Shown one piece after another: positions 40,566 through 44,327 of a DNA stretch of 44,327 nt. Numbering within the stretch: the stretch's first letter is position 1; each line of letters opens with the position of its first letter. This DNA is from Ferrovibrio sp035304305 (lineage in GTDB: Bacteria > Pseudomonadota > Alphaproteobacteria > Ferrovibrionales > Ferrovibrionaceae), in contig NZ_DATGQG010000024.1 of NCBI RefSeq assembly GCF_035304305.1, positions 1 through 44,327 on the forward strand, written 5' to 3'. Under the pieces are notes generated by a model that was given only the letters and a program-made list of their open reading frames with translations, ran no database searches and was not told the origin of the DNA. Position numbers and translations under genes: made by a program.

Positions 40566-43119
40566 TGACGATCCGGTTCGGCACGACGATCACCTTGCGC
40601 ACCGGCTTGCCCTCCATGGCCCGCTGCACGTTGTCGTTGGCGAGCGCCAGCTGCTCGAGTGCCGTCTTGTCCATGTCGCGCGCCACCTCGATGGTTGCGC
40701 GCAGCTTGCCCGAAACCTGCACTGCGATGGTCACGGTATCGTCGCGGGCGAGCTCGGCGTCGGCGACCGGCCAGGGCTGTTCCAGCAGCAGGCCATCGCC
40801 GTCCAGCGCCTGCCAGATCTCCTCGGCCAGATGCGGCACCATCGGGCCGATCAGGATGGCGAGGGTCTGCAGCGCCTCGCGACGCGCCCAGGCGGTGGCG
40901 GCATCATCGCCTTTTGTCGCCTCGAGCAGGTTGGCGAATTCGTGGATGCGGGCAACGGCCTTGTTGTAGTGGAACTGCTCCAGATCCTGGGTCAGCGCGG
41001 CGATGGTCTTGTGCAGCGCGCGCCGCAGATCCAGCGCCGCCGCGGGCCATTCGCCGGGCATGGGCGCCGATTTCGCGGCAATCGGTCCCTTCGGCTCGGA
41101 GACGAGGCGCCAGAGCCGCTGGGTGAAGCGCCAGGCGCCTTCGATGCCGGCTTCCGTCCATTCCATGTCGCGTTCGGGCGGAGAATCCGAAAGCATGAAC
41201 CAGCGCGCGGTATCGGCGCCGTAGGTGTCGATGATCAGGCCGGGGTCGATGACGTTCTTCTTCGACTTCGACATCTTCTCCGTGCGGCCGACGGTGACCG
41301 GCTCGCCGGTGCGCGCATGCACGACCCGGTCGCCGTCCCGCCTGACTTCGGCCGGCTGCAGCCAGCTTCCGTCTGCCGCCCGGTAGGTCTCGTGGCAGAC
41401 CATGCCCTGGGTGAACAGGCCGGCAAAGGGTTCGCCACTCTTCAGCGACAGATGCCCGGTATCGCGCATCGCGCGGGTGAAGAAGCGCGAATAGAGCAGG
41501 TGCAGGATGGCATGCTCGATGCCGCCGATATACTGATCCACCGGCAGCCAGTAATCGACATCGGCCTTTTCCATCGGCAGATCGGCCCGCGGGCTGCAGA
41601 AGCGCGCGAAATACCACGACGAGTCGACGAAGGTGTCGCAGGTATCGGTTTCGCGCCGCGCCGCCTTGCCGCATTGCGGGCAGTCGACATGCTTCCAGGT
41701 CGGATGATGGTCGAGCGGATTGCCCGGCTTGTCGAAGGTGACGTCATCCGGCAGCAGCACCGGCAGATCCTTCTCCGGTACCGGCACGATGCCGCAGGCA
41801 TCGCAGTGGATCACCGGGATCGGGCAGCCCCAGTACCGCTGGCGCGAGACGCCCCAGTCCCGCAGGCGGAAGGTCACGGTGCCCTGGCCGGCGCCGAGTT
41901 CCTCCAGCTTCCGGATCGCGGCGCGCTTCGCGCCGGCGACATCCATGCCGTCGAGGAAACCGGAGTTGATCGCCTGGGTGTTCTCGGTTTCGAGAAAGGC
42001 CTCATCGCCGATCTCCAGCGCGGTCTGGCCTTTCGGCGCCACGACGGCCTTCACCGGCAGACCGTATTTGCGGGCGAAATCCAGATCGCGCTGATCATGC
42101 GCCGGGCAACCGAAGATCGCGCCGGTGCCGTATTCCATGAGCACGAAGTTGGCCACGTAGACCGGCAGCGTCCAGTTCGCGTCGAAGGGATGGATCGCCT
42201 CCACCGGAATGCGGTAGCCCTTCTTCTCGGCCTTTTCCAGTTCGGCCTCGGCCGTGCCGGTCTTGCGGCATTCCTCGATGAAGGCGGCGAGTTTCGCATC
42301 GCCCTTGGCGATTTCGGCGGCCAGCGGGTGGTCGGCGGCAATGGCGACGAAGCTGGCGCCATACAGCGTATCCGGGCGGGTCGAGTAGACTTCGAGCCTG
42401 TCCTGGCGGTCCTTCAGCGCAAAAGAGAAGCGCGCGCCTTCCGACTTGCCGATCCAGTTCTGCTGCATCAGGCGCACGCGTTCCGGCCAGCGCGACAATT
42501 CCTCCAGGCCGGCCAGCAGATCGTCGGCATAGGCGGTGATCCGGAAGAACCACTGCGACAGCTTGCGCCGCTCCACCGGCGCGCCGGACCGCCAGCCGCG
42601 TCCGTCGATCACCTGCTCGTTGGCGAGCACGGTATTGTCGACCGGATCCCAGTTGACGAAGCTTTCCTTGCGGTAGGCCAGACCCTTTTTCAGCAGGTCG
42701 AGAAAGAGTTTCTGCTGATACTTGTAGTAACCGGGATGGCAGGTGGCGAATTCGCGGCTCCAGTCCAGCGACAGGCCCATGCGCTGCAGCTCGCCGCGCA
42801 TGGTGGCGATGTTGTCATAGGTCCAGGCGGCGGGATGAACCTTCTTTTCCTGGGCTGCGTTTTCCGCCGGCAGGCCGAAAGCATCCCAGCCCATCGGATG
42901 CAGCACGTTGAAGCCGCGCGCACGCTTGTAGCGCGCCACCACGTCGCCCAGCGTGTAGTTGCGCACATGGCCCATATGGATGCGTCCCGAGGGATAGGGA
43001 AACATCTCGAGGACGTAGTATTTCGGTTTGCCGGGATCGGTCTCGGCGCGGAAAGCCTGCCGTTCTTCCCAGATTTTCTGCCACTTGGCTTCGACCGCCT
43101 TCGCGTTGTAGCGGGACAT
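40552..43119 (-). CDS. leuS: Leucyl-tRNA synthetase
   Basis: Charges tRNA-Leu; class I synthetase, 855 residues. ATG 43119 (after GGAAG) gives the canonical MSRYNAKAVEAKWQKIWEE start. The HIGH motif is HMGH at 48-51 (PYPSGRIHMGHVRNYT). KMSKS is intact near residue 614 (EKMSKSKKN). The CP1 editing domain contains TRPDTLYGASFVAI and GCPAHDQRD. The zinc-type cysteines CDACG and CPQCG are present. The frame continues upstream to 43278, but that part is a shadow of the DUF3576 gene. Confidence 0.98.
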   Translation of the reverse strand: MSRYNAKAVEAKWQKIWEERQAFRAETDPGKPKYYVLEMFPYPSGRIHMGHVRNYTLGDVVARYKRARGFNVLHPMGWDAFGLPAENAAQEKKVHPAAWTYDNIATMRGELQRMGLSLDWSREFATCHPGYYKYQQKLFLDLLKKGLAYRKESFVNWDPVDNTVLANEQVIDGRGWRSGAPVERRKLSQWFFRITAYADDLLAGLEELSRWPERVRLMQQNWIGKSEGARFSFALKDRQDRLEVYSTRPDTLYGASFVAIAADHPLAAEIAKGDAKLAAFIEECRKTGTAEAELEKAEKKGYRIPVEAIHPFDANWTLPVYVANFVLMEYGTGAIFGCPAHDQRDLDFARKYGLPVKAVVAPKGQTALEIGDEAFLETENTQAINSGFLDGMDVAGAKRAAIRKLEELGAGQGTVTFRLRDWGVSRQRYWGCPIPVIHCDACGIVPVPEKDLPVLLPDDVTFDKPGNPLDHHPTWKHVDCPQCGKAARRETDTCDTFVDSSWYFARFCSPRADLPMEKADVDYWLPVDQYIGGIEHAILHLLYSRFFTRAMRDTGHLSLKSGEPFAGLFTQGMVCHETYRAADGSWLQPAEVRRDGDRVVHARTGEPVTVGRTEKMSKSKKNVIDPGLIIDTYGADTARWFMLSDSPPERDMEWTEAGIEGAWRFTQRLWRLVSEPKGPIAAKSAPMPGEWPAAALDLRRALHKTIAALTQDLEQFHYNKAVARIHEFANLLEATKGDDAATAWARREALQTLAILIGPMVPHLAEEIWQALDGDGLLLEQPWPVADAELARDDTVTIAVQVSGKLRATIEVARDMDKTALEQLALANDNVQRAMEGKPVRKVIVVPNRIVNVVV

Positions 43120-43171
43120 TACGCTTCCGGTTTTTCGAGTTCGTGAAAAGCTTGCGGCGCAGCCTGCGCCG

Positions 43172-43750
43172 TCAGCGGCGTGCCTCCGCCTCCATGCGGA
43201 ATTCGCGGGCGCGCTGCAGGATCGCGTTTTCCATGCTGGTGGCGGTCTGCGGTGTGGTGGCCTGATCGACCCAGCCATCGCCCTGGCGGACCTGGCGGAA
43301 CACGCTGACCCGCAGGCCGTCGGCGCGCAGCGCCCGGTCGAGGATGTAAACCGTCACCTTGAACCGCTCGTCCGGCGTCTGCGGCGGCGTATACCAGTCG
43401 GTGATGATGACGCCGCCGAAGGGATCCGCCGAGGCCAGCGGCATGAAGGAGATGGTATCGAGCGTCGCGCGCCACAGGAAGCTGTTGACGCCGATGCCGC
43501 CGCTGCCGCCTTCCTCGCTCTTCTTCTTCTGGCCGCCGCCGAAGATGGCCAGGCCGTCGCCACCGAACACACCCTGGCGCGCCGTTGTCGGGGCCGGGTT
43601 ATAGCTTCCCGTCTGGTCCTTTTCCGGAAAATAGGTCTGGGTTTCGCCGTCATTCGGCGAGGCGCAGCCGGCCAGGGCCAGAAGGGCGGCAATGGCAACC
43701 ATCGATCCGCGATTCGCGGCGTGGCGGAAGCGGGAAAACGGCGATGCCAT
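43172..43750 (-). CDS. DUF3576 lipoprotein
   Basis: A 192-residue exported lipoprotein of the DUF3576 family, conserved before leuS in alphaproteobacteria and of unknown function. ATG 43750 lies 8 bases after AAAGGA. The signal helix AAIALLALAGC-type ends at the lipobox LAGC (Cys29). A Gly/Lys-rich linker (GGGQKKKSEEGGSGG) is followed by the family core VNSFLWRATLDTISFMPLASADPFGGVI (in parts), ITDWYTPP and a C-terminal helix. Its place before leuS-lptE-holA suggests envelope biogenesis. Confidence 0.92.
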   Translation of the reverse strand: MASPFSRFRHAANRGSMVAIAALLALAGCASPNDGETQTYFPEKDQTGSYNPAPTTARQGVFGGDGLAIFGGGQKKKSEEGGSGGIGVNSFLWRATLDTISFMPLASADPFGGVIITDWYTPPQTPDERFKVTVYILDRALRADGLRVSVFRQVRQGDGWVDQATTPQTATSMENAILQRAREFRMEAEARR

Positions 43751-44085
43751 CACGGTCATCCTTTGGAAACGCGCAAACATCCCGGACGGATAGCATAGAT
43801 TCAAGCTGTCCGCCAATTGGCGGCCGGCCTGAATGGTGGGGCCCGGGCTTGCGAAATTCTCCCCCGCCAGTCGCCTGGTATCCGCAGGCGGAGAAAGTCC
43901 AATCCTATATTTTGCAAGTAAAATCAAAACATTACATTGAATCGGTCGTGATCGACGGTGACCGGAAGGTTCGCGGCGTTCTCAGCTGCTGCAAAGAGGG
44001 AGTGCGACAGCGGGTACCCGGAGCCTGCTCGCCGGCGGCGGCGTTAACCGGACGTTTATACCTGTGGCAACGAGGCTAGAAGAGC
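43751..44085. other. Intergenic region with an AT-rich patch
   Basis: This 335-base stretch upstream of the DUF3576 gene includes an AT-rich patch at about 43903-43945, probably holding its promoter, but no well-spaced pair of boxes stands out. I see no supported gene. Confidence 0.4.
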
Positions 44086-44169
44086 ATGGCCTCAGGGTCA
44101 TATAGGCCATTGATTCTACGCAATAATTTAAGCTCGCTCACGCCTTTGTGTGGCGCAGAGGCAACACCA

Positions 44170-44262
44170 GTGGCAAAAGTACCGCGGAAAGTGCTGCTTT
44201 TATTGACACTTGCGGGGTGCGGATGGCTTGATCCCTGCGATCACTCGGCCCGTCTGGGCTGA
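44170..44262 (+). CDS. Tiny putative lipoprotein
   Basis: A 30-codon ORF starting at GTG 44170, 8 bases after AGAGG. The peptide has a basic start (MAKVPRK), a hydrophobic run VLLLLTLAG and a perfect lipobox LAGC with Cys17, leaving a mature 14-residue lipopeptide rich in Cys, Trp and Asp (CGWLDPCDHSARLG). An in-frame ATG at 44086 would give 58 residues but has no signal-like start of its own. Entericidin- and LptM-like small lipoproteins are similar in plan; no family match is claimed. Confidence 0.5.
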   Translation: MAKVPRKVLLLLTLAGCGWLDPCDHSARLG

Positions 44263-44322
44263 TTGCTCAATCGCTAGCGACTAGCATTGCAACCCAAATC
44301 CCGGTGGGAGAGGAAAGAAGAA

Positions 44323-44327
44323 ATGAA
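44323..44327 (+). CDS. Start of a gene cut by the window end
   Basis: An ATG at 44323 follows the strong ribosome site GGGAGAGGAAAG at a normal distance. Only the first five bases of the gene are inside the window, so nothing can be said about the product. Confidence 0.45.

Noticed and set aside
40525..43146. Very long plus-strand open frame opposite leuS (and similar ones opposite the adenylate cyclase and the receptors)
   Set aside because: High GC leaves the antisense frames open. The translations have no domain and are rich in Arg, His, Gly and Gln, whereas the opposite strand encodes recognised proteins.
44044..44058. CtrA-like site (TTAA, 7 bases, TTTA)
   Set aside because: One arm is off consensus, there is no associated promoter, and one near match is expected by chance.
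43585..44079. 164-codon plus-strand frame at the right end
   Set aside because: It is mostly antisense to the DUF3576 gene and its signal region, with no ribosome site or recognisable domain.
44203..44208. TTGACA as a -35 box for the truncated last gene
   Set aside because: It lies inside the tiny lipoprotein ORF and has no good -10 box at 16-18 bases.

Overview
The window is GC-rich DNA from an alphaproteobacterium. The gene orders YggT-DUF167-FolD, DUF3576-LeuS-LptE-HolA, HtpX beside a DUF1674 protein, and a CobW GTPase followed by a WD40 protein all fit that class. I cannot name a genus. It looks like ordinary chromosome with compact operons: no integrase, transposase, phage gene or CRISPR array was seen.

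Layout. 1-3.8 kb: tRNA-Ala(CGC), YggT, DUF167, folD, a LysR regulator and an alpha/beta hydrolase. 3.9-9.9 kb: a membrane class III adenylate cyclase, then a MacA-MacB-NodT tripartite efflux operon (minus strand). 10-14.4 kb: an iron-uptake operon (siderophore receptor, PiuC-type dioxygenase, PepSY membrane protein) behind a promoter that carries an iron-regulator-like palindrome. 14.4-15.9 kb: an AhpD-like CxxC protein plus an ECF41 sigma factor behind a textbook ECF41 promoter. 16-19.1 kb: argG, an SDHAF4-like protein and htpX. 19.1-24.7 kb: a VOC protein and an AraC regulator, then a TonB protein, a TonB-dependent receptor, a YcnI-PCuAC fusion and DUF2946, which look like a copper-handling operon. 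Divergent from it is a HupE/UreJ metal transporter behind a cobalamin riboswitch. 25.5-29.2 kb: rho, sodC, an AraC regulator and a DUF2000 protein. 29.2-33.1 kb: an unusual non-coding block, then the methionine importer metNIQ. 33.1-36.7 kb: HugZ-like, quinone reductase, dienelactone hydrolase, PAS and methyltransferase genes. 36.8-43.8 kb: CobW, WD40, holA, lptE, leuS and a DUF3576 lipoprotein. The last 0.5 kb holds a tiny lipoprotein gene and the start of a truncated gene.

The most interesting stretch is about 29.2-30.5 kb. It holds a 17-unit array with an exact 10-bp period. It then holds a perfect 11-bp inverted repeat wrapped around a good promoter, followed by two perfect hairpins (a candidate small RNA). 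After that come a SAM-II riboswitch, a 15-codon upstream ORF ending Cys-Cys-Cys-Arg, two uncharacterised small proteins and metNIQ. The metNIQ leader therefore appears able to sense both S-adenosylmethionine and cysteine supply.

Metal handling is the main theme. Iron (siderophore receptor, PiuC, HugZ-like), copper (YcnI-PCuAC, DUF2946, SodC), cobalt/B12 (riboswitch plus HupE) and probably zinc (CobW with a His-rich loop) are all represented. A dedicated TonB is present, but no ExbB/ExbD is in the window.
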